Source: Leucobacter tenebrionis
GTDB taxonomy: Bacteria; Actinomycetota; Actinomycetes; Actinomycetales; Microbacteriaceae
Length of the DNA: 64,000 bases
Direction: 5' to 3'
NCBI RefSeq assembly: GCF_019884725.1
Contig: NZ_CP082322.1
Location: 992,001 to 1,056,000 of the forward strand
The number at the start of each line of letters is the position of its first letter. Position 1 is the stretch's first letter. Shown piece by piece: positions 1 to 7,448 of the stretch. The translations under genes were made by a program, and so were the position numbers. The notes beneath the pieces are model-generated. The model searched no databases, had not been told where the DNA came from, and was given only the letters and a program-made list of their open reading frames with translations.

Positions 1-326
1 ATACCCTGGGCGCCCTCGCCGAGCAGTCCCTCGATGCGCTCGCGCATCTCGGCGGCCGCCTTGTTCGTGAAGGTGATCGCGAGGATCTGGCTCGGCCACG
101 CCTCTTTATTGCGGATGAGGTGGGCGATGCGGTGCGTGAGCACGCGGGTCTTGCCCGATCCCGCACCCGCGACGATCAGCAGCGCGGGCCCGCGCGAGAC
201 CACCGCGCGCTCCTGCGCCGGGTTCAGGCCGTCGAGCAGCGGATCCTGCCCGCCCGCACCCCGGGCGCCGCCCGCAGAAGGACCACCGAATGGAGCGCCG
301 GGCTCCAGAAGTTCAAACTCGCTCAT
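1..326 (-). CDS. pcrA: ATP-dependent DNA helicase PcrA/UvrD, N-terminal part (runs off the window)
   Basis: Only the first 108 residues are present; the gene continues past base 1. After a Gly-rich leader of about 30 residues come the Q-motif (LNPAQERAV, residues 34-42), the Walker A loop AGAGSGKT (53-60) and motif Ia ([11 protein letters not shown]). This is the start of a superfamily 1A helicase. In the cell such enzymes unwind DNA 3'-5' in nucleotide excision repair and remove RecA or stalled polymerases. The ATG at 324-326 is the only start that keeps the Q-motif. The gene is divergent from the asparaginase gene. PcrA and UvrD1 cannot be told apart from this fragment; Rep is less likely. 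Confidence 0.9.
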   Translation of the reverse strand, partial: MSEFELLEPGAPFGGPSAGGARGAGGQDPLLDGLNPAQERAVVSRGPALLIVAGAGSGKTRVLTHRIAHLIRNKEAWPSQILAITFTNKAAAEMRERIEGLLGEGAQG

Positions 327-424
327 CGTGGGATCCAGTCTAGGCGGGACCTCTGACATTCCCGTCCGCGGCCGCGACAGCCCCACCGCCGCCCCGCGCC
401 CTCCCGCCGAACACGACGGTTCCA

Positions 425-485
425 GCGAGACCGACGGTTTCAGCGCCCCTGAAGCAGTCAGCCTCGCCGAAACCGTCGGTCTCGC
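425..485. repeat. 17-bp perfect inverted repeat between pcrA and asparaginase
   Basis: Bases 425-441 read GCGAGACCGACGGTTTC and bases 469-485 are their exact reverse complement, with a 27-nt loop. A third, partial copy of the GACGGTT-CAGCG core lies just upstream, near 413-427. The element sits in the divergent spacer of pcrA and the asparaginase gene. It could fold as RNA or act as a dyad operator for both genes. No regulator was identified. Confidence 0.6.
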
Positions 486-541
486 GAGGATCCGTCCTCA
501 CGTGTCCGCGCGTACGGGCGCACGTGCGGGAGAATGGGGGA

Positions 542-1534
542 ATGGCTACTCCCAGCGTGCTCGTCTTCGCGACGGGCGGCACGATCGGCATGCACGAGAC
601 CGACGCGGGCCTGGCGTCCGATCCCGACTTCCCCGAGGTCCTCGAGCGACTCGTCGCCGGCATCTGCCGGCCCCTCCGCATCGAGGCCCGCATCAACCAT
701 CTGCTCCCCGCCATCGACAGCGCGAACGCCGACGCCGAGACCGCGCCGCGCATCGCCCGCGCGATCAGCGCTCGCGTGCGCACGCACAAGCCGCGGGGCG
801 TCGTGATCCTGCACGGCACCGACACGCTCGCGCACACCGCGGCCAGGCTCGCCTTCGAGCTCTCCGGCATCGGCAGCCCCGTCGTGGTGACCGGCAGCCA
901 GCTGCCCCACGGCGCGCCGCGCACCGACGCGGTCGACAATCTCACCCTCGCGATCCGCGCCTCGGTGAAGGCAGCGCCGCAGTCTCCCGTCTCCGTCGCA
1001 TTCGGAGGCGCGATCCTCCCCGCGGTCCGAGCGGTCAAGCACGACAGCGTCTCGCTCTCCGCCTTCCGCGCCGAGCGCCCCCTCGCCCCGAACGCCGCGG
1101 GTGTGCCCGCGGCGCCCTCGGGTCAGGACTCCCCCGCCGCACCCGCGCGGGTGATCTCGTTCAGGTTCACCCCTGCCGTCACCGCGGCGGATCTGCGTGC
1201 CGCCGTCGGCGGTCGCCCCGACGGGCTCGTGCTCGAGTGCTACGGATCGGGCAATGCCCCCATGGCGCGGCCCGGCATGCTCGGCACGCTCCGGGAGGTC
1301 TGCGCGTCGATGCCGGTGGTCGCCGTCACCCAGTGCGCGACCGGAGGGGTGGATCTCGCCCGCTACGCGGTCGGGCGCGAGCTGGCAGCCGCCGGCACGA
1401 TCGACGGATCCGACCTCACGCTCGAGGCCGCCGCCGCGAAGCTCGGATTCCTGCTCGACAGGGGGCACCGCGGTGCAGAGCTACGCAGCCTCATGGAGAG
1501 CAATCTCGTCGGCGAGCTGGTCCCGGACGCGTGA
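542..1534 (+). CDS. ansA: Type I (cytoplasmic-type) L-asparaginase
   Basis: This 330-residue protein belongs to the asparaginase/glutaminase family, which hydrolyses L-asparagine to aspartate and ammonia. The two catalytic signatures are TGGTIG (residues 11-16, nucleophile Thr) and HGTDT (91-95, with the Thr-Asp pair), followed by VTGSQ (116-120). There is no signal peptide, so it should act in the cytoplasm. An in-frame GTG at 524 exists, but the ATG at 542 has GCGGGAG about nine bases upstream and begins exactly where the family begins. A Pro/Ala-rich stretch near residues 180-195 looks like a surface loop. It is convergent with the glycerophosphodiesterase gene. Confidence 0.9.
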   Translation: MATPSVLVFATGGTIGMHETDAGLASDPDFPEVLERLVAGICRPLRIEARINHLLPAIDSANADAETAPRIARAISARVRTHKPRGVVILHGTDTLAHTAARLAFELSGIGSPVVVTGSQLPHGAPRTDAVDNLTLAIRASVKAAPQSPVSVAFGGAILPAVRAVKHDSVSLSAFRAERPLAPNAAGVPAAPSGQDSPAAPARVISFRFTPAVTAADLRAAVGGRPDGLVLECYGSGNAPMARPGMLGTLREVCASMPVVAVTQCATGGVDLARYAVGRELAAAGTIDGSDLTLEAAAAKLGFLLDRGHRGAELRSLMESNLVGELVPDA

Positions 1535-1583
1535 CTCCGACGGTCCCCCGCCGACGGGGACCCCCACGCCTTCCGCCTTCGGA

Positions 1584-1644
1584 CACCGATTCACCTTCCA
1601 GCACCGCGATCGAGCGAGACGAGGTGCTTTTACCTGAATCGGTG
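1584..1644. terminator. Two-part hairpin between convergent genes
   Basis: The outer stem pairs CACCGATTCA (1584-1593) with TGAATCGGTG (1635-1644). The inner stem pairs AGCACC (1600-1605) with GGTGCT (1623-1628). It lies between the convergent asparaginase and glycerophosphodiesterase genes and may end transcription from both sides. There is no clear T-tract. Confidence 0.45.
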
Positions 1645-1674
1645 CCGCTGGATGGACCGAGCCGCTGCGTAGGG

Positions 1675-2715
1675 CTACCTCTGGGCGTCGCGGATCGCCA
1701 CCCCGAGGTCGGGGTGATCCACGAAGACGCCGTCGACCCCGGAACCCACCAGCAGCCCGAACTCCCCCTGCCAGTCTCCCCACTCCGCGCCGCGCAGCGA
1801 AGTCTGATAGCGCACGTTGAGGTAGCGGTTCTCGGGCCTGAGCGTCCAGGTGTAGACGAGCAGGCCGCGCGCGTGCGCCCGCTCCACCAGGTCGGTCGCC
1901 CCCGTCGCGCGTCCCAGCGCGTTCACCCGGATCAGGTTGCCCTTTGCCACGCTGATCCCGTCGACCCTGCGTCGCCCGTCGCCGGCCCGCGCCGCGAGCA
2001 GATCGAGCCCGGCATCGCTGCGGTACCAGGCGAAACTGCGCCGCGGGGCGTCGCCCACCGGCTCATCCGCCGGCGATCCGAAGCGTTCGGCGAGGAACAC
2101 GAGGTCGGCGCGCACGCCGGCGGCGCGCAGCCGATCCAGCACCCCGAGCTCGAACGACTCCACGACCAGGCGATCCGGCCGCTCATCCCACCCGGTCGCG
2201 GCCAGCTCGCCCATCAGGAGCTCGCCGAGGTCGTGACCGAGGCCCGCGAAATACGCGGCGTGCTTCACCTCGATGACCGCCCGCAGGGGCCGGCCCCTCC
2301 GAGCGCTCTCCTCGTCGACGATCGCGAGCATGTCGCGCAGCCGCAGGATCGGCTCAGCGCCGTCGAACTCCCGGTTGTCGGGCCGGACCCGCCCCAGACG
2401 CTCGATGCAGCGCAGGGTCGAGAGCTCCTGCCAGGTGAAATCCTCGGTGAACCAGCCGGTGAGACGCCGGCCGTCGACCGTCTTCGTCGTGCGTCGCGAC
2501 ACGAACTCGGGGCGCTGAGCCACATCCGTGGTGCCGGAGATCTCGTTCTCGTGCCGCACGACCAGCACGCCGTCGCGCGTCGCGACGATGTCGGGTTCCA
2601 CGGCGTCGGCGCCGAGCTCGAACGCGAGGCGGTAAGACGAGGCGCTGTGCTCGGGCCGGTACCCGGGCGCACCCCGGTGGCCGATGATGAGGGGCGCAGG
2701 ATCCGGGGTCTCCAT
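1675..2715 (-). CDS. Glycerophosphodiester phosphodiesterase family protein
   Basis: This 346-residue GDPD-type TIM-barrel protein hydrolyses glycerophosphodiesters to glycerol-3-phosphate and an alcohol, usually in phospholipid recycling. Visible catalytic elements are HRG (13-15), the metal ligands in EPDIVATRDG (Glu40, Asp42) and the general-acid His55 in VVRHE. A conserved EVKH strand lies mid-protein. No signal peptide is seen, so it is probably cytoplasmic, unlike secreted GlpQ. The reading frame extends upstream, but the ATG at 2715 matches the family start and follows a TAGGCT box by 7 nt, suggesting a leaderless mRNA. Substrate range cannot be read from sequence. Confidence 0.87.
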   Translation of the reverse strand: METPDPAPLIIGHRGAPGYRPEHSASSYRLAFELGADAVEPDIVATRDGVLVVRHENEISGTTDVAQRPEFVSRRTTKTVDGRRLTGWFTEDFTWQELSTLRCIERLGRVRPDNREFDGAEPILRLRDMLAIVDEESARRGRPLRAVIEVKHAAYFAGLGHDLGELLMGELAATGWDERPDRLVVESFELGVLDRLRAAGVRADLVFLAERFGSPADEPVGDAPRRSFAWYRSDAGLDLLAARAGDGRRRVDGISVAKGNLIRVNALGRATGATDLVERAHARGLLVYTWTLRPENRYLNVRYQTSLRGAEWGDWQGEFGLLVGSGVDGVFVDHPDLGVAIRDAQR

Positions 2716-2722
2716 GCGTCCC

Positions 2723-2728
2723 AGCCTA
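2723..2728 (-). promoter_or_regulatory. -10 box for leaderless glycerophosphodiesterase mRNA
   Basis: On the minus strand TAGGCT ends 7 nt before the ATG at 2715. A start site at the normal distance would fall on or next to the start codon. No Shine-Dalgarno sequence fits in the gap. Confidence 0.5.
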
Positions 2729-2852
2729 TCCGCGCCGTATCGCCGATCCGCGCTGCGCGAACTCGCGCGAGGATCAGGCAGAGTCACAGCCCCGGAAGCC
2801 CCTTCTTCGTTAGGGTGGAAGAGACCCATACGCCAGGAAAGGATTCCGACGC

Positions 2853-3707
2853 ATGAGCAACCCGGCTCTCAGCAACAACCCGGCACTCAACGGCAAGACC
2901 CTCACCGCTGACGAGCTGCGCCGCATCTACGATCAGCCCGCTGCGCAGACGCAGCGCCCCGGCATCGACGAACCCGTCACGCAGGCGGGCTTCGGCGGCG
3001 AGCAGCCGCCCGTCGTCACGCCCTCCGAGCGTCCCATGACCTACGAGAACACCATCTCGAAGACCATCGGGCTCTTCCTCATCGTGCTCGCGGGCGCCGC
3101 GGTCGGCTGGTTCATGCCGATCCTCATGCTCCCCGGCATGATCGTCGGCCTCGTGCTCGGCCTCGTCAACTCCTTCAAAAAGGAGCCGAGCGTTCCGCTC
3201 ATCGTGCTGTACGCGGTGTTCCAGGGGCTCTTCCTCGGCGGCCTGTCCGGCCTCATGGAGGGCATGTACCCCGGCATCGTGACCCAGGCCCTGATCGGCA
3301 CCTTCGCCGTGTTCGGCGTCACCATGCTGCTGTTCCGCAGCGGCAAGGTCCGCACGAGCCCCCGCATGACCAAGATCGTGCTCATCGCGATGGTGGGCTA
3401 CCTCGTGTTCTCGCTCATCAACGTCGGCATGATGATTTTCGGATCAGGCGATGTCGCGCAGTCCGCCTGGGGCATGCGCACCGGCATCGAGGTGTTCGGC
3501 ATCCCCCTCGGGATCATCGTGGGCGTGCTCGCCGTGTTCCTCGCCGCGTACTCGCTGGTCATGGACTTCGAGCTGATCCAGAACGGCGTGCAGCGGCGCG
3601 TGCCCGAGAAGTGGGGTTGGACGGCGGCCTTCGGCCTCATGGTTACCCTGATCTGGCTGTACGTGGAGATCCTGCGCATCCTCGCGATCCTGCGCGGCAA
3701 CGACTGA
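2853..3707 (+). CDS. Bax inhibitor-1/YccA family membrane protein
   Basis: This 284-residue protein has a hydrophilic N-terminus of about 65 residues rich in Asn, Gln and Pro. Seven or so closely spaced hydrophobic segments follow (about 70-275). The pattern, including the late VMDFELIQNGVQ segment with acidic residues, matches the bacterial YccA/BI-1 family (TMBIM). Characterised relatives act as pH-sensitive calcium leak channels, but no role is established in actinomycetes. The start ATG has AGGAAAGG ten bases upstream. It stands alone, and a strong hairpin follows its stop codon. Confidence 0.85.
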   Translation: MSNPALSNNPALNGKTLTADELRRIYDQPAAQTQRPGIDEPVTQAGFGGEQPPVVTPSERPMTYENTISKTIGLFLIVLAGAAVGWFMPILMLPGMIVGLVLGLVNSFKKEPSVPLIVLYAVFQGLFLGGLSGLMEGMYPGIVTQALIGTFAVFGVTMLLFRSGKVRTSPRMTKIVLIAMVGYLVFSLINVGMMIFGSGDVAQSAWGMRTGIEVFGIPLGIIVGVLAVFLAAYSLVMDFELIQNGVQRRVPEKWGWTAAFGLMVTLIWLYVEILRILAILRGND

Positions 3708-3728
3708 TCCGTCTCCGATAGGCAGAGC

Positions 3729-3758
3729 GAAGGCCCGGACCGTGCGGTCCGGGCCTTC
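3729..3758 (+). terminator. Intrinsic terminator after the BI-1 gene
   Basis: A perfect 14-bp stem (GAAGGCCCGGACCG, 3729-3742, with 3745-3758) encloses a 2-nt gap. It begins 22 bases after the stop codon. The T-tract is poor, as is usual in high-GC genomes. Confidence 0.75.
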
Positions 3759-3773
3759 GTGCATCCGCCAGGC

Positions 3774-3894
3774 TTCGTTCCTCGGGTCCTGTTCGGTTCC
3801 TCGGGCCCGGCTCCGTTCCCCGGGTTCCCCAGGCCCGGTTCCGTTCCCCGGGTCCGGCTCCGTTCCCCGGGCCCGGTTCCGTTCCCCGGGTCCG
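3774..3894. repeat. 19-bp minisatellite, about six copies
   Basis: Six imperfect tandem copies of a 19-bp unit resembling TTCCGTTCCCCGGGTCCGG fill these bases. One unit is expanded to about 28 bp. The third base alternates C/T and the GGGTCC/GGGCCC core alternates between copies. It lies in the spacer after the BI-1 terminator. Open frames across it are low-complexity and are not genes. Confidence 0.8.
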
Positions 3895-4020
3895 TATTTC
3901 GGAGCTCACCGTTGCTTCGGATCGATTCACGCGATCTCATCCGAATTTGCGGTGTGATCCGAAGTACGGGACGGCCGGATCGGGGCCGGAAGCCGGATCG
4001 GGATCCGTCCGGCAAGCGCA

Positions 4021-4047
4021 ACAGAAAAGCCCGGCCGAGGCCGGGCT
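4021..4047 (-). terminator. Intrinsic terminator downstream of guaA
   Basis: On the minus strand the stem AGCCCGGCC/GGCCGGGCT (4028-4036 with 4039-4047) is followed by TTTTCTGT. It lies about 230 bases past the guaA stop codon, so the transcript would have a long structured 3' end. Confidence 0.65.
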
Positions 4048-4120
4048 CTCCTGCGCTACGCCGAGGCGCTCACTCCCAAGCGCCCGCTGCCGCGTTCGCG
4101 TGCCACACAGTGCTCATCCC

Positions 4121-4275
4121 GAGCGGGAGTGAGCTGCTGCGCGGCTAGCATCCTCCGTGCTTCGCACGTCGGCTGAGCGTGAGGCGCGCTCAGCGGCAAC
4201 GCCGCGCAAAGCTCCGCTTTGCCTTCAGCGGCTGGCCGCCCCCTCGATCGAGCGGGAGTGAGCTGCTGCGCGGCT
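4121..4275. repeat. 26-bp direct repeat; the second copy overlaps the guaA stop hairpin
   Basis: Identical 26-bp copies lie at 4121-4146 and 4250-4275. The second copy overlaps the guaA stop codon. It also forms one arm of a 17-bp hairpin (4247-4263 with 4273-4289, one G-U pair, 9-nt loop) whose other arm is guaA coding sequence. Confidence 0.75.
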
Positions 4276-5858
4276 CACTCCCACTCGATGGTCCCCGGAG
4301 GCTTCGAGGTGACGTCGAGCACGACTCGGTTGACCTCGGGCACCTGGTTGGTGATGCGGTTCGAGATGCGGGCGAGCACCTCGTAGGGCACGCGGGTCCA
4401 GTCGGCCGTCATCGCGTCCTCCGAGGAGACCGGGCGCAGCACGATCGGGTGCCCGTAGGTGCGGCCGTCGCCCTGCACTCCCACCGAGCGCACGTCGGCG
4501 AGCAGCACGACGGGGCACTGCCAGATCTCGGAGTCCAGGCCGGCCGCCGTCAGCTCCTCGCGCGCGATCGCATCCGCGGCGCGCAGCGTCTCGAGGCGAT
4601 CCCGGGTCACCTCGCCCACGATGCGGATGCCGAGACCGGGGCCTGGGAACGGCTGGCGACCGACGATCGCCTCGGGGATGCCGAGCTCGCGCCCGATCTC
4701 GCGCACCTCGTCCTTGAAGAGGGTGCGCAGCGGCTCGATCAGCTCGAAGTCGAGGTCGTCGGGCAGGCCGCCGACGTTGTGGTGCGACTTGATGTTCGCG
4801 GTGCCCGAGCCGCCGCCCGACTCGACCACATCGGGGTAGAGCGTGCCCTGCACGAGGAACTTCACCTTCTCGCCCTCGGCCTTGGCCTCGGCGACGAGGT
4901 CGAGCTGCACCTTCTCGAAGGCGCGGATGAACTCGCGCCCGATGATCTTGCGCTTCTCCTCGGGATCGGTGACGCCTTCGAGGTGCCCGAGGAAGACGTC
5001 GGCCGCGTCGACCGTGATGAGCTTCACGCCGGTCGACGCCACGTAATCGCGCTCGACCTGCTCGCGCTCCCCCTGACGCAGCAGGCCGTGGTCGACGAAG
5101 ACCGCGGTGAGCTGGTCGCCGATGGCCTTGTGCACGAGTGCGGTCGAGACGGCGGAGTCGACGCCGCCCGAGAGCGCCGAGATGACCCGCGCGTCGCCGA
5201 CCTGGGCGCGGATGCGCTCGACCTGCTCGGCGATCACGTTGCCCGCGTTCCAATCGGCGGGGATCTCCGCCACGTGGTGCAGGAAGTTCTCGAGGATGCG
5301 CTGGCCGTGGTCGGAGTGCTTCACCTCGGGGTGCCACTGCACGCCGTAGAGCTTGCGCTCGGGCGAGCCGAACGCCGCCACCGGGGTGACCGCAGTGCGC
5401 GCAAGCACCTCGAATCCCTCGGGGGCCTGCTGCACGGCGTCGCCGTGGCTCATCCAGACGTTCTGCTTCTCGGGCTGGCCGCCCAGGATCGCGCCGCCGT
5501 CTCCGATGATCTGCGCCTCGACGCCGCCGTACTCGCGGTCGCCCGTGTTACCGACGGTGCCGCCGAGAGTGTGCGCCATGATCTGGAACCCGTAGCAGAT
5601 GCCGAGCATCGGGATGCCGAGTTCGAAGATCGCGGGGTCGAACTGCGGCGCCCCCTCCTCGTAGACGGAGGACGGGCCGCCCGACATCACGATGCCGAGA
5701 GGCTGCCTGGCCTCGACCTCGGCCGCGGTGATGCTGTGCGGCACGAGCTCCGAGTACACGCCGGCCTCGCGCACCCGACGAGCGATCAGCTGCGCGTACT
5801 GCGCGCCGAAGTCGACCACGAGGACCGGACGGTGATCCGTATCTGACTGTTCTGCCAT
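4275..5858 (-). CDS. guaA: GMP synthase (glutamine-hydrolysing)
   Basis: This 527-residue enzyme aminates XMP to GMP using glutamine and ATP, the last step of guanine nucleotide synthesis. The class I glutamine amidotransferase domain comes first, with nucleophile Cys88 in GICYG and the His176/Glu178 pair in WHPEV. The ATP pyrophosphatase domain follows with the P-loop SGGVDS (230-235). The dimerisation domain ends in the family's typical TIEWE. Length is normal. The ATG at 5858 has GAAAGGC upstream, and TAGACT about 55 bases upstream could be its -10 box. guaB3 and guaB lie within 10 kb. Confidence 0.97.
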   Translation of the reverse strand: MAEQSDTDHRPVLVVDFGAQYAQLIARRVREAGVYSELVPHSITAAEVEARQPLGIVMSGGPSSVYEEGAPQFDPAIFELGIPMLGICYGFQIMAHTLGGTVGNTGDREYGGVEAQIIGDGGAILGGQPEKQNVWMSHGDAVQQAPEGFEVLARTAVTPVAAFGSPERKLYGVQWHPEVKHSDHGQRILENFLHHVAEIPADWNAGNVIAEQVERIRAQVGDARVISALSGGVDSAVSTALVHKAIGDQLTAVFVDHGLLRQGEREQVERDYVASTGVKLITVDAADVFLGHLEGVTDPEEKRKIIGREFIRAFEKVQLDLVAEAKAEGEKVKFLVQGTLYPDVVESGGGSGTANIKSHHNVGGLPDDLDFELIEPLRTLFKDEVREIGRELGIPEAIVGRQPFPGPGLGIRIVGEVTRDRLETLRAADAIAREELTAAGLDSEIWQCPVVLLADVRSVGVQGDGRTYGHPIVLRPVSSEDAMTADWTRVPYEVLARISNRITNQVPEVNRVVLDVTSKPPGTIEWE

Positions 5859-5915
5859 TGCAGGCCTTTCAGGGATTGATGGAACGCGCCGTCGGCGCGA
5901 TCCTGGGATAGAAGT

Positions 5916-6383
5916 CTAGTGAAGCGGCGCTTCCGCGGCAGGTGCGGCCTCGGCCTCGCGGGCCTCGAGGAAGGCATCCACCTCGCGCACGATGCGAGCC
6001 TCCAGGAAGAACGACATGAACGGGATCACGCCGCCGAGCGCGATGAGGATGAAGCGCCAGAAGTTCCAGCGCATCGGGCTCCACAGCATGAAGTCGGAGA
6101 CGAGGTAGATCACGTAGAACCAGCCGTGGGCGATGAGGATCGCCTTGAACAGGTCGAAGCCCTGCGGCAGGAAGTCGGCCTCCACTCCCTCGGGGGCCAG
6201 CGGGTAGAAGTGCGCGAAGCCGTCGGGGGTGAACAGGAAGAGCTGCACGTTGAAGGCGTACTTCATGACCATCACGGCCACGAGCAGGAGCAGCATGACG
6301 CCCGTGATCACCGAGGTGACCTTGTAGAAGCTCAAGGCCTTGCGAATGCGCGGGTAGTCGGACGGCTTGGGCTGCAGTTGCAT
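5916..6383 (-). CDS. DUF3817 integral membrane protein
   Basis: This protein of about 155 residues has hydrophobic segments near 20-42, 75-97 and 108-128. The family's conserved HGWFYVIYL motif lies in the second. The C-terminus is Ala/Glu-rich and probably cytoplasmic. DUF3817 proteins are common in actinomycetes and have no known function. An ATG at 6392 is also in frame, but it overlaps a TAGAAT -10 box that lies 7 nt before the ATG at 6383, so 6383 is chosen as a leaderless start. It is downstream of guaB3-SURF1 and upstream of guaA, an order often seen in Microbacteriaceae. Confidence 0.8.
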   Translation of the reverse strand: MQLQPKPSDYPRIRKALSFYKVTSVITGVMLLLLVAVMVMKYAFNVQLFLFTPDGFAHFYPLAPEGVEADFLPQGFDLFKAILIAHGWFYVIYLVSDFMLWSPMRWNFWRFILIALGGVIPFMSFFLEARIVREVDAFLEAREAEAAPAAEAPLH

Positions 6384-6390
6384 GGGTTCC

Positions 6391-6396
6391 ATTCTA
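6391..6396 (-). promoter_or_regulatory. -10 box for leaderless DUF3817 mRNA
   Basis: TAGAAT on the minus strand ends 7 nt before the ATG at 6383 and overlaps the alternative ATG at 6392. The spacing argues for a leaderless transcript beginning at 6383. Confidence 0.5.
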
Positions 6397-6403
6397 TCGA
6401 GTC

Positions 6404-6426
6404 GTTCCCTGAGCTTGGCGAAGGAA
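6404..6426. repeat. Intergenic repeat, TTCCC-TGAGCTTG type
   Basis: The sequence GTTCCCTGAGCTTGGCGAAG plus three bases recurs, in reverse and with four changes, inside the tuf terminator (53779-53801). A shorter version forms the hairpin arms at 57387-57431. It has weak dyad symmetry (TTCC...GGAA) and looks like a dispersed intergenic element. Confidence 0.45.
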
Positions 6427-6446
6427 GCGGGGGTCCGCTGGCGGAC

Positions 6447-7433
6447 TCAGCGGGCCGCCTCCGCGTCCGCCGCCTGAAGCAGTTTGAGTTCGTGCTCCTT
6501 CTCCCAGGCGTCGCGCGTGAGGCGGTACCAGAGGAAGAGCGCGAAGCCCGCGAACACGATCCACTCGACGCCGTAGAAGATGTTGAGCCAGTTCACGGTC
6601 TCCGCGGGCAGCGGCGCGACCGAGTCGACGGGGTCGAGCCCGGCCTCGGCGAGCAGCGGCTCGGCGGCCCCCGAGTCGTGCATCACGAGATAGCCGGAGT
6701 AGACGGGGCTGTCGACGCCGGTCCAGACGTTCGCGAGGAAGGCCGGGATCATGGTGTGCATCACCTGCGGGTCCTCGCCCGCCTTCGGCACCTGCGGCCC
6801 CTCGGGAGGCATGAAGCGCCCTTCGATGGTGCGCGGCTCGGAGAACTCGGGATCCGCCTCGAGCTTCTCGATCGCCCGCTCCGCGGCGGCCTCGTCCGCA
6901 GCCCAGCCGATCGCGACGGCGAGGTGCGCGCCCGGAGCGGCGTCGGGCGCCTCGGTCACGAGGTGACCGACCACCCAGGCTCCGGTCTGCCCGTCGTTGA
7001 CGCGCGGGGACACGACGCGCGAGTCTCCGCGGACGAAGGCTCCGTCGAGGTGCACCACCACGCCGGCTCCCTCGTCGGTGACTCCGACGAGGGTGTCAGA
7101 GGCTTCCTGGAGGGGGCGCGGCGTCTCGGTGTCGACCTCCTCGACGGCGGCGTTGCGCACAGCGCTGTCCATCTGCCACTGCCCCAGCCACGCGAAGACG
7201 GAGGCCACGATCATGGCGAACACGAGAGCGAGGATCCAGCGCGGCCTGCGCATCACGCGCCCGAGCGTGGGCTCGCCCAGGTACTCGGGGCGTTTCGACC
7301 GCTGCGGCGGGTCCGTTCGCGCGGATGCAGACGCAGACGCGGACGCAGACGACCGTGAATCCGGTTGCATCGGCTGAGCGGACTGCCGACCCGGGTCGGG
7401 CGAGTCCGGTGAGGGGGGCTGGGTCGAAGACAA
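6447..7433 (-). CDS. SURF1-like protein (cytochrome oxidase biogenesis)
   Basis: This 328-residue protein has the SURF1 layout: a transmembrane helix near residues 64-86 ending in LGQWQ, a large extracytoplasmic domain, and a second helix near 285-305. Family members help assemble haem a-containing cytochrome c oxidase. The first 60 residues are hydrophilic and include a pure Ser-Ala dipeptide repeat coded by a short GCGGAC-type tandem repeat (7319-7350). The start is uncertain. TTG at 7433 lies 13 nt after the guaB3 stop and has GAGG nearby, but ATG codons at residues 22 and 61 are alternatives. It is probably cotranscribed with guaB3. Confidence 0.8.
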   Translation of the reverse strand: MSSTQPPSPDSPDPGRQSAQPMQPDSRSSASASASASARTDPPQRSKRPEYLGEPTLGRVMRRPRWILALVFAMIVASVFAWLGQWQMDSAVRNAAVEEVDTETPRPLQEASDTLVGVTDEGAGVVVHLDGAFVRGDSRVVSPRVNDGQTGAWVVGHLVTEAPDAAPGAHLAVAIGWAADEAAAERAIEKLEADPEFSEPRTIEGRFMPPEGPQVPKAGEDPQVMHTMIPAFLANVWTGVDSPVYSGYLVMHDSGAAEPLLAEAGLDPVDSVAPLPAETVNWLNIFYGVEWIVFAGFALFLWYRLTRDAWEKEHELKLLQAADAEAAR

Positions 7434-7448
7434 CTGCCTCGCGGCCCC

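Larger units (their letters stand above)
3708..4274. other. Gene-free spacer, 567 bp, repeat-rich
   Basis: No supported gene lies here. The spacer holds the BI-1 terminator, the 19-bp minisatellite, a T-tract terminator for guaA and two copies of a 26-bp direct repeat. A small hairpin lies near 4204-4222. Confidence 0.7.

Noticed and set aside
3759-4148. 129-codon Pro/Gly-rich frame
   Set aside because: It is created by the 19-bp minisatellite and has no ribosome site or homologous pattern.
4179-5846. 555-codon plus-strand open frame
   Set aside because: It lies wholly opposite guaA and has the Asp/His/Val-rich composition of an antisense frame in high-GC DNA; no domain is recognisable.
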